From the NCBI GenBank assembly GCA_963816745.1, contig CAWFLQ010000006.1, positions 620,001-684,000 on the forward strand: DNA of 64,000 bases. The letters run 5' to 3'. A model generated the notes under the pieces. The model was not told the DNA's origin. It saw nothing but the letters and a program-made list of their open reading frames with translations, and searched no databases. This DNA is from VAZQ01 sp963816745. GTDB lineage: Bacteria > Pseudomonadota > Alphaproteobacteria > Rhizobiales > Xanthobacteraceae. Positions 53,687 to 62,516 of this stretch are shown piece after piece. Every line of letters starts with the position of its first letter. Positions within the stretch are counted from its first letter, which is position 1. Made by a program: the position numbers and the translations under genes.

Positions 53687-54922
53687 ATGGCAATTCAGTC
53701 GAAACGCCGCGGCCACCGCGCCGTCATCGTCGGCGGCTCGATGTCGGGCCTGTTCACCGCCGCGTTCCTGCGCCGGATCGGCTGGGACGTCGACGTGTTC
53801 GAACGCTCGCCCGTCGAGCTCGTCGGCCGCGGCGCGGGGATCACCACCCACCCCGAGCTGCTGGAAGCGCTCGAGAAAAGCGGCGCCGGCACGCGCGATC
53901 TCGGCGTCGAGGTCGAGAGACGCATCACCATCGACCGCCAGGGGCGCGTCATCGGCGAGCGCCCCTTGCGACAAATCCTCACGTCGTGGGACCGGCTGCA
54001 GCGGCTCCTGCGCGAGACCATCGATCCCGCGCACTACCATCTCGGGCACACCTTCCAGCGCGTCGAGCAGGACGGCCGCGAGGTGCGCGTCCATTTCGCC
54101 GAGGGACGCGTCGAGCGCGCCGACCTCCTGGTCGGCGGCGACGGCATCCGTTCCGGCGTGCGCGCGCAACTTGCCCCCGACGTTCAGCCCATCTATTCCG
54201 GCTATTACATCTGGCGCGGCGCACCGAACGAAGCCGACCTCGCGCCGGAGACGCTCGCCAGCATCTTTCCCTATTTCGTGTTCTTCCTGCCGGAGCGCCA
54301 GCAGGTCATCGGTTATCCGATCTCGGGCTTCGACAACGACCTGCGGCCCGGCCGCCGCCGCTACAATTTCATCTGGTACCGGGTCGGCGACGCGCGGACG
54401 CTCAAGGACATGTGCGTCGACGAGAGCGGCCACCAGCACGAGTACTCGGTGCCGCCGCCGCTGATCCGCAAGGACCTCATCGCGCAGATGCGCGCAGATG
54501 CGGAAGCAACCATGCCGCCCGCCTTCGTCGATTGCCTGCGCAAGATCGCGCAGCCGTTCTTCACGCCGATCTACGATTTCTCCACGCCCAGGATCGTGCG
54601 CGGGCGGGTCGCGCTGATCGGCGACGCCGCCTCATCCTCGCGTCCGCATATGGGCTTCGGCGTCGCCAAGGCGGGTGGGGACGCGCAGGCCCTGGCGGAT
54701 GCGCTCGACGCCCACGACGACATCGACGCGGCGCTCGCCGCCTACAACGCCGCGCGCCAGCCGATCGGCGAGCGCATCATGCTGCACGGCCGCAAGCTCG
54801 GCACCCATCTGGGCGTCGACCTCAAGACCGACGAGGACCGCCGCATGTGGCAGCTGCTGCAGGGGTACGAAGCCATGATGGACTGGATCGCGGTGCCGAA
54901 TTTTCTCGCGGCCTACCGATGA
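53687..54922 (+). CDS. FAD-dependent aromatic-type monooxygenase
   Basis: Flavoprotein hydroxylase of 411 residues. The Rossmann motif is RAVIVGGSMSGLFTAAFLRRIGWDVDVFERSP at the N-terminus, the DG motif is DLLVGGDGIRSGVRAQLAPD, and the GD motif is RVALIGDAASSSRPHMGFGVAKAGGDAQALADAL. This is a class A FAD hydroxylase; the PHMGFGVAKAGGDA stretch resembles 2,6-dihydroxypyridine 3-monooxygenase-like proteins. The start at 53687 fits the Rossmann motif. Its stop overlaps the next gene start by ATGA, so the two products probably act together. Confidence 0.93.
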   Translation: MAIQSKRRGHRAVIVGGSMSGLFTAAFLRRIGWDVDVFERSPVELVGRGAGITTHPELLEALEKSGAGTRDLGVEVERRITIDRQGRVIGERPLRQILTSWDRLQRLLRETIDPAHYHLGHTFQRVEQDGREVRVHFAEGRVERADLLVGGDGIRSGVRAQLAPDVQPIYSGYYIWRGAPNEADLAPETLASIFPYFVFFLPERQQVIGYPISGFDNDLRPGRRRYNFIWYRVGDARTLKDMCVDESGHQHEYSVPPPLIRKDLIAQMRADAEATMPPAFVDCLRKIAQPFFTPIYDFSTPRIVRGRVALIGDAASSSRPHMGFGVAKAGGDAQALADALDAHDDIDAALAAYNAARQPIGERIMLHGRKLGTHLGVDLKTDEDRRMWQLLQGYEAMMDWIAVPNFLAAYR

Positions 54923-56175
54923 GTGCCGATCTGCCGAAGCCGGACTACGCGCGCAACATGCGACTGGTCGGCTACAGCGACCAGGGCGGCCGGCCCGATG
55001 GCGTACAGGTGATGGTGCATCGCGGCTATGCCTATGTCGGCCACATGTTCTCCAAGGGCTTCAGCGTGATCGACGTGCGCGATCCTGCGAACCCACGCGC
55101 GATCGACTATCTCGCGGCGCCGCCGGGAACCTGGAACATCCATCTCCAGACGCACGACGACCTGCTGCTGGTCATCAATGCCAAGGACATGTTCGCCGCC
55201 GCCGAGTTCGCGGACGAGCGCGCCTATTATCGCGGTCAGCTCGGCACCGTCGTCGGCACCGCGCAAGCAACGACCGCGACACGCAACTGGACCGCGGGCC
55301 TCGCGGTCTACGACATCTCGCAGCCGGCGAGACCGCGCCGCATCGGCTTCATGCCGGTCGAGGGCGGCGGCATTCACCGCATCTGGTACGTCGGCGGACG
55401 CTGGGCCTATGTCTCCGTGCTGCTCGACGGCTTCACCGACTACATTTTCATGTGCGTCAACATGGCCGACCCGACCGCGCCGCGCGCCGCCGGCCGCTAC
55501 TGGCTGCCGGGGATGAATCTCGCCGCCGGCGAGACGCCGGGCTGGCCGGCCGGGAGCCGGTACGGGCTGCATCATGCCATCGTTCACGGCGACACCGCCT
55601 ATGCCGCCTGGCGCGACGCCGGCATGGTGGTGCTCGACATTGCCGATCGTGAACAGCCCAAGCTCGTCACCCACCGCAACTGGTGCCCGCCGTTCGGCGG
55701 CGGTACGCACAACTGCCTGCCGCTGCCGGATCGCCAGTTGCTGGTGGTGCTGGACGAAGCGGTGCTCGACCATCAGGAGGACGGCCTCAAGCTGATCTGG
55801 GTGTTCGACAACCGCGATCGCGCCAACCCCGTGAGCATCGCGACCTTTCCCACGCCGGCTGAGGCCGACTACGCGGCCAAGGGCGGACATTTCGGGCCGC
55901 ACAATATCCACGAGAACCGGCCCGGCAGCTTCGTGAGTTCGGAGCTGATCTTCGCCACCTACCAGAACGCGGGCGTGCGGGTGTTCGATATCCGCGACCA
56001 GTACCGGCCGCGTGAAGTGGCAGCCTGGGTGCCGCCGGCGCCCGCGCGCATGATGGATCACCGGCCGAACCGCGCCCGCGTGATCCAGTCGGCCGACGTG
56101 TTCGTGGACGAGCGCGGCCTGATCTACGCGACCGACTACAATGCCGGGCTGTTCATTCTGGAATACGGTGGGTGA
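54919..56175 (+). CDS. LVIVD-repeat/beta-propeller-like protein
   Basis: A 418-residue protein made of LVIVD-type repeats: VQVMVHRGYAYVGHMFSKGFSVIDVRDPANPRAIDYLAAPPGTWNIH, then GLAVYDISQPARPRRIGFMPVEGGGIHRIWYVGGRWAYVSV and GMVVLDIADREQPKLVTHRNWCPPFGGGTHNCLP. Several conserved His, Asp and Glu residues (HFGPHNIHENRPG) suggest a possible metal site. No signal peptide. The ATG at 54919 overlaps the monooxygenase stop. Proteins of this type often sit beside degradation enzymes; activity unknown. Confidence 0.87.
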   Translation: MSADLPKPDYARNMRLVGYSDQGGRPDGVQVMVHRGYAYVGHMFSKGFSVIDVRDPANPRAIDYLAAPPGTWNIHLQTHDDLLLVINAKDMFAAAEFADERAYYRGQLGTVVGTAQATTATRNWTAGLAVYDISQPARPRRIGFMPVEGGGIHRIWYVGGRWAYVSVLLDGFTDYIFMCVNMADPTAPRAAGRYWLPGMNLAAGETPGWPAGSRYGLHHAIVHGDTAYAAWRDAGMVVLDIADREQPKLVTHRNWCPPFGGGTHNCLPLPDRQLLVVLDEAVLDHQEDGLKLIWVFDNRDRANPVSIATFPTPAEADYAAKGGHFGPHNIHENRPGSFVSSELIFATYQNAGVRVFDIRDQYRPREVAAWVPPAPARMMDHRPNRARVIQSADVFVDERGLIYATDYNAGLFILEYGG

Positions 56176-56190
56176 CGAGGCATCCGCACG

Positions 56191-56511
56191 CTATTCCCAG
56201 CGCACCTTGAGCACGTGCGCGTCGCATTCGACGACGGTCGCACGGCGCGGCGCCGCATCGGGTCCCCCGATGCGCACGTCGAGCGCATCGCCGCCCGCGC
56301 TCGTCCAGGAGCCGATCACGTCTCGCGACCGGTCATCCGCGCCGGAGCCCACGTGCAGGATGGTGCCGTCGGGGTGAAACTCCAGGCTGTCGCGACCGCG
56401 CGCCAGCGGAAAGCTGTAGCCGGACGGTCGATAGACAGTGAGGCCATCCGCGTCTTCCTCGCGGGAATGGCCCCACGACCTGAACAGGCACTGGAGCTTG
56501 CTCGATTCCAC
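56191..56511 (-). CDS. Hypothetical protein
   Basis: A 106-residue frame beginning MESSKLQCLFRSWGHSREEDADGLTVYRPSGYSFPLARGRDSLEFHPDGTILHVGSGADDRSRDVIGSWTSAG. It is mostly beta-rich and could be a small lipocalin-like protein, but no family is recognised. The start is a GTG at 56511. Coding-like but unproven; it is convergent with the LVIVD gene and 33 bases after the metalloprotease stop. Confidence 0.5.
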   Translation of the reverse strand: MESSKLQCLFRSWGHSREEDADGLTVYRPSGYSFPLARGRDSLEFHPDGTILHVGSGADDRSRDVIGSWTSAGGDALDVRIGGPDAAPRRATVVECDAHVLKVRWE

Positions 56512-56544
56512 GTTGCTCAGGCATCCATTGAAGAACGAAACCGG

Positions 56545-57546
56545 TCAGCCAACAGTTCTCAGTTGGCCTCGCAAACTTTCGACCCCGCTCGAAAGGGCGA
56601 CGCCCGCCATGGACGCGACAGCTTGCAAACCGATCATCAAGCGTGGGCCGGCGAGTGTCGCCTGCATGCGCGTGACCTGACCGGCGCTGAACATGAACAT
56701 CGCCCGGTCGTCCACGTAGTCCATGTAGTTCATGAACATGTCGCCGTTCGGGCCGTTGTTGCAGGTGACGTGTGGGAAGCTCGGCGTCCCGAAATTCTGC
56801 TGTAGCTGTGCGGGCGTGTCGGCCACCAGATCATCGTCGCTGCAACCGACATTGTCGCCCCAGATGTGATGGAGATCGAGCCAATGGCCGACCTCGTGCG
56901 TGGCCGTACGGCCGAGATTGAACGGCGCCGTCGCCGTGCCCGTGGTGCCGAAGGCGTTGTGGACGATCGCCACCCCATCCGTCGCCGGAAGCCCGCCGGG
57001 AAATTGCGCATAGCCGAGCAACGGGCGGTCGTCTCTGCGTCGCAGGATCTCCGGGCACACCCACATGTTGAGATAGCGCGTTGCATCCCAGGCATCCTTG
57101 CCGCCCTGGGCGGTAAACTTCATTGCGTTGTCTTCGAAGAAACGCGGCACCGTCGTCTGAGTGCGCGTGATACCGGTCGTCGGCTGGCCGTCCGGACCGA
57201 TACGGGCCAAGGCGAATTCGACCAGAGCGTCGCTCGCCAACGGCTGGAAGGGTGCCGGCACGTTGGCAACGTCGGGATTCCTCTTGCGGAAGTCGCGATT
57301 GAGCACGTCGATCTGGCCTTCGATCTGCTGATCCGAAATGTTCTCCACTGGTGCGCGGAAAATGACGTGCACGACGACCGGGATGACCCTCGGCCCCACG
57401 GTTTCCCCGGCCCGGGCACTGCGCTCGAAACTCTCGATCTGCATGTCGATGGCCGCCCGCGCGCGGGCATAGTCCGGATTGGTCCGCAACATCTCGACGT
57501 GGACGTCATGCGAACCGCAGCTGCGTTGACTGGGAAGCTCTGCCAT
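56545..57546 (-). CDS. M43 (pappalysin-like) zinc metalloprotease
   Basis: A 333-residue metzincin protease. Visible features are the N-terminal VIPVVVHVIFRAPVENISDQQIEGQIDVLNRDFRKRNPD, the zinc motif HEVGHWLDLHHIWGDN (HExxHxxxxxH) and the Met-turn stretch NGDMFMNYMDYVDDRAMFMFSAGQ. No standard signal peptide is evident at the N-terminus (MAELPSQRSCGSHDVHVEML), which is odd for a family of secreted proteases. It is likely transcribed from an AT-rich promoter at about 57600, which carries an inverted repeat. No neighbour suggests a substrate. Confidence 0.93.
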   Translation of the reverse strand: MAELPSQRSCGSHDVHVEMLRTNPDYARARAAIDMQIESFERSARAGETVGPRVIPVVVHVIFRAPVENISDQQIEGQIDVLNRDFRKRNPDVANVPAPFQPLASDALVEFALARIGPDGQPTTGITRTQTTVPRFFEDNAMKFTAQGGKDAWDATRYLNMWVCPEILRRRDDRPLLGYAQFPGGLPATDGVAIVHNAFGTTGTATAPFNLGRTATHEVGHWLDLHHIWGDNVGCSDDDLVADTPAQLQQNFGTPSFPHVTCNNGPNGDMFMNYMDYVDDRAMFMFSAGQVTRMQATLAGPRLMIGLQAVASMAGVALSSGVESLRGQLRTVG

Positions 57547-57566
57547 GACCGTGATTCCTTATTCGC

Positions 57567-57608
57567 TGTGCAATCATCACCCATGATTGCACAACTTTAA
57601 CGATTATA
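57567..57608 (-). promoter_or_regulatory. Promoter -10 box and inverted repeat upstream of the M43 protease
   Basis: TATAAT (minus strand, 57608-57603) is a perfect -10 box in an AT-rich stretch unlike its surroundings; no convincing -35 is seen. Directly downstream TGTGCAATCAT and ATGATTGCACA form a perfect inverted repeat with a five-base loop (57567-57593), overlapping the expected start of transcription. It could be an operator or a 5' UTR hairpin. AAGGA precedes the ATG at 57546. Confidence 0.58.
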
Positions 57609-57708
57609 CAAGAAATAAATATACCTGTAATAGCAGACGGCCCGGCCTGACGTAGGGGTAAGTCGAAGTACCGACAATGTCGAGATTTGCCCGATCGGTC
57701 GGCAATTC

Positions 57709-58455
57709 TCACGCGCTCAGCTTCGCCATCAGTGCGTCCGAAACCTCGAAATTGGCGTAGACGTTCTGCACGTCGTCATGCTCGTTGAGGGTCTCGATCA
57801 GCTTCAGCAGCTTCTCGCCCTGGTCGTCGTTGACTGCGACGGTGTTCTGCGGCTTCCAGACCAGCGCGGCCTTGCGCGGCTCGCCGAATTTCGCCTCCAG
57901 CACCTTGGCCACATCGCGCAGCGAATCCTGCGTGGTGTAGATTTCGTGCCCGCCCTCGCTCGACGCGACGTCCTCTGCACCGGCGTCGATGGCGGCTTCC
58001 AGCATGGCGTCAGCACCGGCGACGGCGGCGTCGTATTCGACCACGCCGACATGGGCAAACATGAAGGAGACCGCGCCGGTCTCCGCGAGGTTGCCGCCGG
58101 ACTTGGTGAAGCTCGCGCGCACCTCGCCGGCGGTGCGGTTGCGGTTGTCGGTCAGGACCTCGACGATGACCGCGACGCCGCCCGGCCCGTAGCCCTCGTA
58201 GCGGATCTCGTCGTAGTTTTCCGCGTCGCCGCCCACCGCCTTCTTGATCGCGCGGTCGATATTGTCCTTGGGCATGTTTTCCGCGCGGGCGGCGATGATG
58301 GCCGCGCGCAAGCGCGGGTTCATGGCGGGATCCGGCAGTCCCAGCTTGGCCGAGACGGTGATCTCGCGCGCCAGCTTCCCGAACAGCTTGGACTTCATTT
58401 TGTCCTGCCGCCCCTTGCGGTGCATGATGTTCTTGAACTGGGAATGGCCGGCCAT
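57709..58455 (-). CDS. yebC: YebC/PmpR family transcriptional regulator/TACO1 homologue
   Basis: A 248-residue cytoplasmic protein of the TACO1 family; some members are transcription factors and others help translation of proline runs. It starts MAGHSQFKNIMHRKGRQDKMKSKLFGKLAREITVSAKLG, then NPRLRAAIIAARAENMPKDNIDRAIKKAVGG and YEGYGPGGVAVIVEVLTDNRNRTAGEVR. The start at 58455 is the universal MAGHSQ. In many alphaproteobacteria it is near ruvC; here it is about 5 kb away. Confidence 0.96.
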   Translation of the reverse strand: MAGHSQFKNIMHRKGRQDKMKSKLFGKLAREITVSAKLGLPDPAMNPRLRAAIIAARAENMPKDNIDRAIKKAVGGDAENYDEIRYEGYGPGGVAVIVEVLTDNRNRTAGEVRASFTKSGGNLAETGAVSFMFAHVGVVEYDAAVAGADAMLEAAIDAGAEDVASSEGGHEIYTTQDSLRDVAKVLEAKFGEPRKAALVWKPQNTVAVNDDQGEKLLKLIETLNEHDDVQNVYANFEVSDALMAKLSA

Positions 58456-58615
58456 GACTTGCTCCTGAAAGCCTCCTCGATGCCCCGCACCGCGCAATCC
58501 AACGCGCGATCGGCGAGCCGCGGACATAGGTTGATATTCGGCGCGCGTTATAGGCCGCGCGCTGCGCAAAATCCAGAACCGGACCGGGCGCAAAATGCCC
58601 GGTCATCTTGGGCCG

Positions 58616-59614
58616 TCAGAGCACCGTCTGCATCAGCGCGGGAAAGTAGCGGTAGCCGTCGCCCTGCTTGGCGAGATGGCCGATGCCCGGCCAGGGGAAG
58701 TGATAGGCGAGCAGCGGCACGCGCTGCGCCGCGAGCATGTCGAACACACGCAGCCGGCTGGCCACGGCCTGCTTGCCGTCGGTGTCGTAGGCGAATGCGA
58801 GCCGCGGGTTCTCGACCACCACGACATGGTGATGCGCGATGTCGCCGCCGTTGCAGATGGTCTTGCCCTGCGACGTGACCATGCAGACTATGTGCCCGAC
58901 CGTGTGGCCCGGCGCCGCCATCGCCTGCACCCCGGGCAGGAATTCCTGGCCGTCCTTGACGAACACGATGCGGTCGCGGTTCGGCAGCAGCCGCGCCCGC
59001 GCACCCGCGACGAAACCCTTGAGCATCTCGTTCGACAGCTTGGCTTCGTCGGTCCAGAAATCGAAGTCCGCTTGCGTCATGTAGATCTGGGCGTTCGGGA
59101 AGGCGGGCCCGCCGCCGTCCGTCGTCAGCCCGAAGCAATGATCAGGATGGGCGTGGGTCAGCACGACAGCGTCAACGTCCTTGGCGTCGATGCCGGCGGC
59201 CTTGAGGTTGGCAACGAGCCGTCCGGTGTTGGGACCGAGCATCTTGTCCGTGCCCATTCCGGTGTCGAACAGCACGACGCGGTCGCCGGTGTTGATGACG
59301 AGCGCGTTCTGCTCCAGCACGACATTGTCGGTCGGCAGGAAGTTGTCGGTCAGCGCCTTGGTGAGCTGCTCCTTCGACAAGCCAATGAAGACGTCCGGTT
59401 TCGGCTCGCCCATCGGCAGCGGACCGTCGGACACGACGGTCGCCTCGATGGCCCCGACCTTGAACCGATAGAAACCCGGCGCCTGCGTATTCTGCATCGG
59501 CGCCTTGGCCATGACCGGGGAGGCGCCGCCGACAACGGAAGCCGCGGCGGCCATGGAGGCTCCGGCCAGCAGCCGGCGGCGCGACAGGGAAACTTGCTCT
59601 CTGCTCATGGTCAT
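58616..59614 (-). CDS. Tat-exported metallo-beta-lactamase-fold hydrolase
   Basis: A 332-residue MBL-fold protein. A twin-arginine signal (MTMSREQVSLSRRRLLAGASMAAAASVVGGASPVMA) precedes the catalytic HAHPDH in VVLTHAHPDHCFGL, AAPGHTVGHIVCMV and a later GGDIAHHHVV. It resembles periplasmic lactonase/lactamase-like hydrolases, e.g. of the AHL lactonase or QsdR branch. The substrate is not determined. It is part of a three-gene minus-strand run with another MBL protein and a Bug binding protein. Confidence 0.91.
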   Translation of the reverse strand: MTMSREQVSLSRRRLLAGASMAAAASVVGGASPVMAKAPMQNTQAPGFYRFKVGAIEATVVSDGPLPMGEPKPDVFIGLSKEQLTKALTDNFLPTDNVVLEQNALVINTGDRVVLFDTGMGTDKMLGPNTGRLVANLKAAGIDAKDVDAVVLTHAHPDHCFGLTTDGGGPAFPNAQIYMTQADFDFWTDEAKLSNEMLKGFVAGARARLLPNRDRIVFVKDGQEFLPGVQAMAAPGHTVGHIVCMVTSQGKTICNGGDIAHHHVVVVENPRLAFAYDTDGKQAVASRLRVFDMLAAQRVPLLAYHFPWPGIGHLAKQGDGYRYFPALMQTVL

Positions 59615-59709
59615 CCCCCACTTGTTCTCGATGAAGCCGCAACAGGTGCCGCGCGGACGCGACAATTTCGTGTCCGCGCCGTCACGATCGAGTGAGCGAA
59701 CGGATCCGT

Positions 59710-60567
59710 TCAGATCGTCTGGAGATCGCGGCCGACCATCACTTGTCCGTCGAAATCCCTGCACGGATCGGCAAGCCACATCTCATCCGTGATGCTGGGG
59801 TCGTCGCCGGGGACCAGGTGATTCAACACCAGCGTCTTGACGCCGGCTTCCGCGGCCACCTTGCCGACCTCCTTGGTCGTCGTGTGGCTGGCGAGCAGGT
59901 GCTCCCGCAGCCGCGCGGCATTGGGTATGCCGGCGATCAGCCGGTCCAGCGCCTCGAGGTACATGACCTCGTGCAGCAGCACGTCGGCGCCCTTCGCGAA
60001 CGGGACGAATTGCGGACAAAGCGCGGTGTCCCCCGACAATACGATCGACCGGTCGTGCGCATCGAAACGATAGGCGTAGGCATGCGTCAACGGCGGATGA
60101 TGGACCTTGGCCGCGCTGACCACGACGCCGTCCGCCTCGAACACGACCCCGGGCGCTTCGAATTCGTGCACACGAACGAGCTCGCGCAGATCGACGCGCC
60201 CTTCATCCTCGATCCGTATGTCGATGTCGTAGGCCATCGACTGGAGAAAGCCGTCGATGATCCGCCGCAGCGGCGGCGGTCCCCACACGTCGATCGGCTC
60301 GCGCAGGCCGCAAACCCACACGTTGTAGATCAACGGACCAAGCTCCAGAATATGATCGGAGTGATGATGTGTGATCAGGATGGTGCGCACTTGCTGCGGC
60401 TGGATTCCGGCCTCGATCAGCTGACGCGTCACTCCATATCCGCAATCGATCACGTATGGCCTGTCCTTGACCACCACCACGTTGGCCGGATTGGCGCGCC
60501 CCCTGCCGACGCGCGGCCCGCCCTTGGTGCCCAGCAGGACGAGCCTGGTATCGCGGATCAAGGCCAA
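59710..60567 (-). CDS. MBL-fold hydrolase, RNase Z/arylsulfatase-like
   Basis: A 285-residue cytoplasmic MBL protein. Metal motifs are VRTILITHHHSDHILELG, FVLSGDTALCPQF-like (SIVLSGDTALC) and LLHEVMYLEALD, with later SHTTTKEVGKVAAEAGVKTLVLNHLVPGDD, similar to the RNase Z/phnP and PqsE-like branch. The start is a TTG at 60567; no ATG or GTG fits. It follows the Bug gene by 19 bases, so the two are probably co-transcribed. The substrate is probably an ester or cyclic compound; not determined. Confidence 0.89.
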   Translation of the reverse strand: MALIRDTRLVLLGTKGGPRVGRGRANPANVVVVKDRPYVIDCGYGVTRQLIEAGIQPQQVRTILITHHHSDHILELGPLIYNVWVCGLREPIDVWGPPPLRRIIDGFLQSMAYDIDIRIEDEGRVDLRELVRVHEFEAPGVVFEADGVVVSAAKVHHPPLTHAYAYRFDAHDRSIVLSGDTALCPQFVPFAKGADVLLHEVMYLEALDRLIAGIPNAARLREHLLASHTTTKEVGKVAAEAGVKTLVLNHLVPGDDPSITDEMWLADPCRDFDGQVMVGRDLQTI

Positions 60568-60586
60568 GGGTGCGCTCGTCCCGTCA

Positions 60587-61562
60587 TCACTGTTCGGGCG
60601 TAAAGCCGGACGCCTTCACGGCGGGGGCCCAACGTTCCGCGTCCGCCTTCTGGATCGCGGCGAGCTCGGCAGCCGAGGTGCCGGTCGGGATAAGTCCGAA
60701 TGCGCGCAGCCGGTCGTTGACCTCGGGCGCCCGCACGGCGGCCGCCATGATCCTGCTGTAGCGATCGACCGTATCGGGAGGCGTCCTGGCCGGAGCGAAG
60801 GCGCCGTACCAGCTGGTACCCTGGATATCGTATCCGGCCTCGCGGAACGTCGGCACATCCGGCACGAACGGCGAGCGCTCCTTGCCGGACGTCGCCAGGA
60901 TGCGCACCCGCTTCGCGTTGTGCATCTCCACCAAGTCGCTGATGGTCGTGAACACCATGGGAATGTGCCCGGCCAGCAGATCGCCGAGCGCCGCGGCCGA
61001 GCCGCGGTAGGCGACATGACGCAGATCGAGGCCCGCGGCGCGGCCGAACAGGACGCCGAAAAAATGCGGCAGCGCCCCGGCGGCCGGCGAGCCGAAGGTG
61101 GCGCGCGCGGCGTCCGACCTTCGCCCAAGCGACGAGCTCCGCGAGCGAGACCGCGGGAACCTGCGGTCCGACCGCCACCGCGAAGTCGAAGGTCGCAATC
61201 TGCGACACCGCGGCGAAATCGTTGATCGGATCATAGTCGAGCGCCTTGTAGACGTGCTGGTACACCGCCATCGGCGCGATCGGGGTGATCAGCAACGTGC
61301 TTCCATCGGGCGCCGCATTCTTGACCGCCATGACGCCGATGCGTCCCGCTCCTCCCGTGCAATTCTCCACCACGGCCGGCCGGCCCAGGGCGACGCGCAT
61401 CTTGTCCGCCATCAGCCGGGCAAGTGCGTCGGCGGAGCCGCCGGCGGCGAACGGCATGATGATGCGGATCGGCTGCTCGGCGACCTGCGCAGACGTCGGG
61501 ATCGGCAGCAGTCCGGCCGCGATGGCCGATAGCGCAAGTCCGAGAAGTTGTCGCCGAAGCAT
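60587..61562 (-). CDS. Tripartite tricarboxylate transporter substrate-binding protein (Bug/TctC), one frameshift
   Basis: Periplasmic carboxylate-binding protein. A Bug-type signal (LLGLALSAIAAGLLPIPTSAQVAEQPIRIIMPFAAGGSADALARLM) is followed by VVENCTGGAGRIGVMAVKNAAPDGSTLLI. One extra base at 61118-61119 breaks the frame after VAWAK; the next frame gives SDAARATFGSPAAGALPHFFGVLFGRAAGLDLRHVAYRGSAAALGDLLAGHIPMVFTT, and the gene ends at 60587. The restored protein is about 325 residues, the usual length. Upstream of two MBL hydrolases; it probably supplies their substrate. Confidence 0.91.
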
Positions 61563-61690
61563 GTGACCTCCCCACGATCTGATCTGATCGGCCCGGTTGA
61601 CCCGAGCTCAACGAGCGACGACTGCTGCTGTCTGGTGGCTTCCTCTGCAGGAATAGCGGGGACGAGCTCCGATGGCCATCCTCGATTGCC

Positions 61691-62513
61691 TTATTCCCAG
61701 AATTTCGGCCGCGCCTCTTCCAGCCGGCCGCCGAGGCGGACCGCGCCGACGCGCCGCGCGAGCCCGGTCGCGTCGTCGGTCTCGACCGCGAGTGCGCACA
61801 AGCGTCGCCGCACCCAAGGCCGGCTCGAACCGCGCGTTCGGAATCTTGCGCAGGAAGCGGGTCAACGGCTCGTTCTTGTCCATGCCGATGACGGAATCGT
61901 AGTCGCCGGTCATGCCGACGTCCGACATGAAGGCGGTGCCCTGCGGCAGGATCTGATGATCCGCGGTCGGCGCATGGGTATGGGTCCCGATCACGAGGCT
62001 CGCGCGGCCGTCGCAGAAATGGCCCATCGTCTGTTTCTCGCTCGTGGCCTCGGCGTGAATGTCGACGATGATGGCGTCGGCAGCCTGCTTGAGCGGACAT
62101 GCCGCCAGCTCGCGCTCGACCGCGGCGAAGGGATCGTCGAGCGGGTCCATGAAGATGCGGCCCATGGCGTTGACGATCAGCACGCGCGCGCCGCTCCGCG
62201 CCTCGATCAGCGCGACGCCGCGCCCGGGCGTGCCGGCGGGATAGTTGATCGGGCGCAAGAGCTTCGGTGCACGCTCGATGAAGACCAGCGCCTCCTTCTG
62301 GTCCCAGGAATGGTTGCCGCCGGTGATGACATCGGCGCCGGCATCTACCAGCTCCTGGTATATCGCCTCGGTGATGCCGAACCCGCCGGCGGCGTTCTCG
62401 CCGTTGATGGCGACGAAATCGAGCTGCCAATCGCGGATCAGCCGCGGCAGCCGCTCGAGCACGACGGCGCGGCCGCTGCGGCCCACGATGTCGCCGATGA
62501 AGAGAATTCTCAT
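61691..62513 (-). CDS. TIGR00282 family metallophosphoesterase (YmdB type), one frameshift
   Basis: Cyclic-nucleotide phosphodiesterase family protein. The metal motifs are ILFIGDIVGRSGR at the N-terminus, NGENAAGGFGI, ITGGNHSWDQKE, VNAMGRIFMD and THTHAPTADHQILPQGTAFMSDVGMTGDYDSVIG, which is the YmdB signature. An extra base at 61799 (CTTGTGC for CTTTGC) breaks the frame after LGAATL; the next frame gives CALAVETDDATGLARRVGAVRLGGRLEEARPKFWE and a TAA at 61691-61693, a normal length of about 273 residues. YmdB proteins hydrolyse 2',3'-cAMP and affect RNA stability. Three bases after 5-FCL. Confidence 0.93.
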
Positions 62514-62516
62514 GCG

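Noticed and set aside
53107..54918. An open frame of over 600 codons upstream of and in phase with the LVIVD gene
   Set aside because: It runs through the TSUP and FAD monooxygenase genes in another frame and has arginine-rich composition typical of a shadow in GC-rich DNA.
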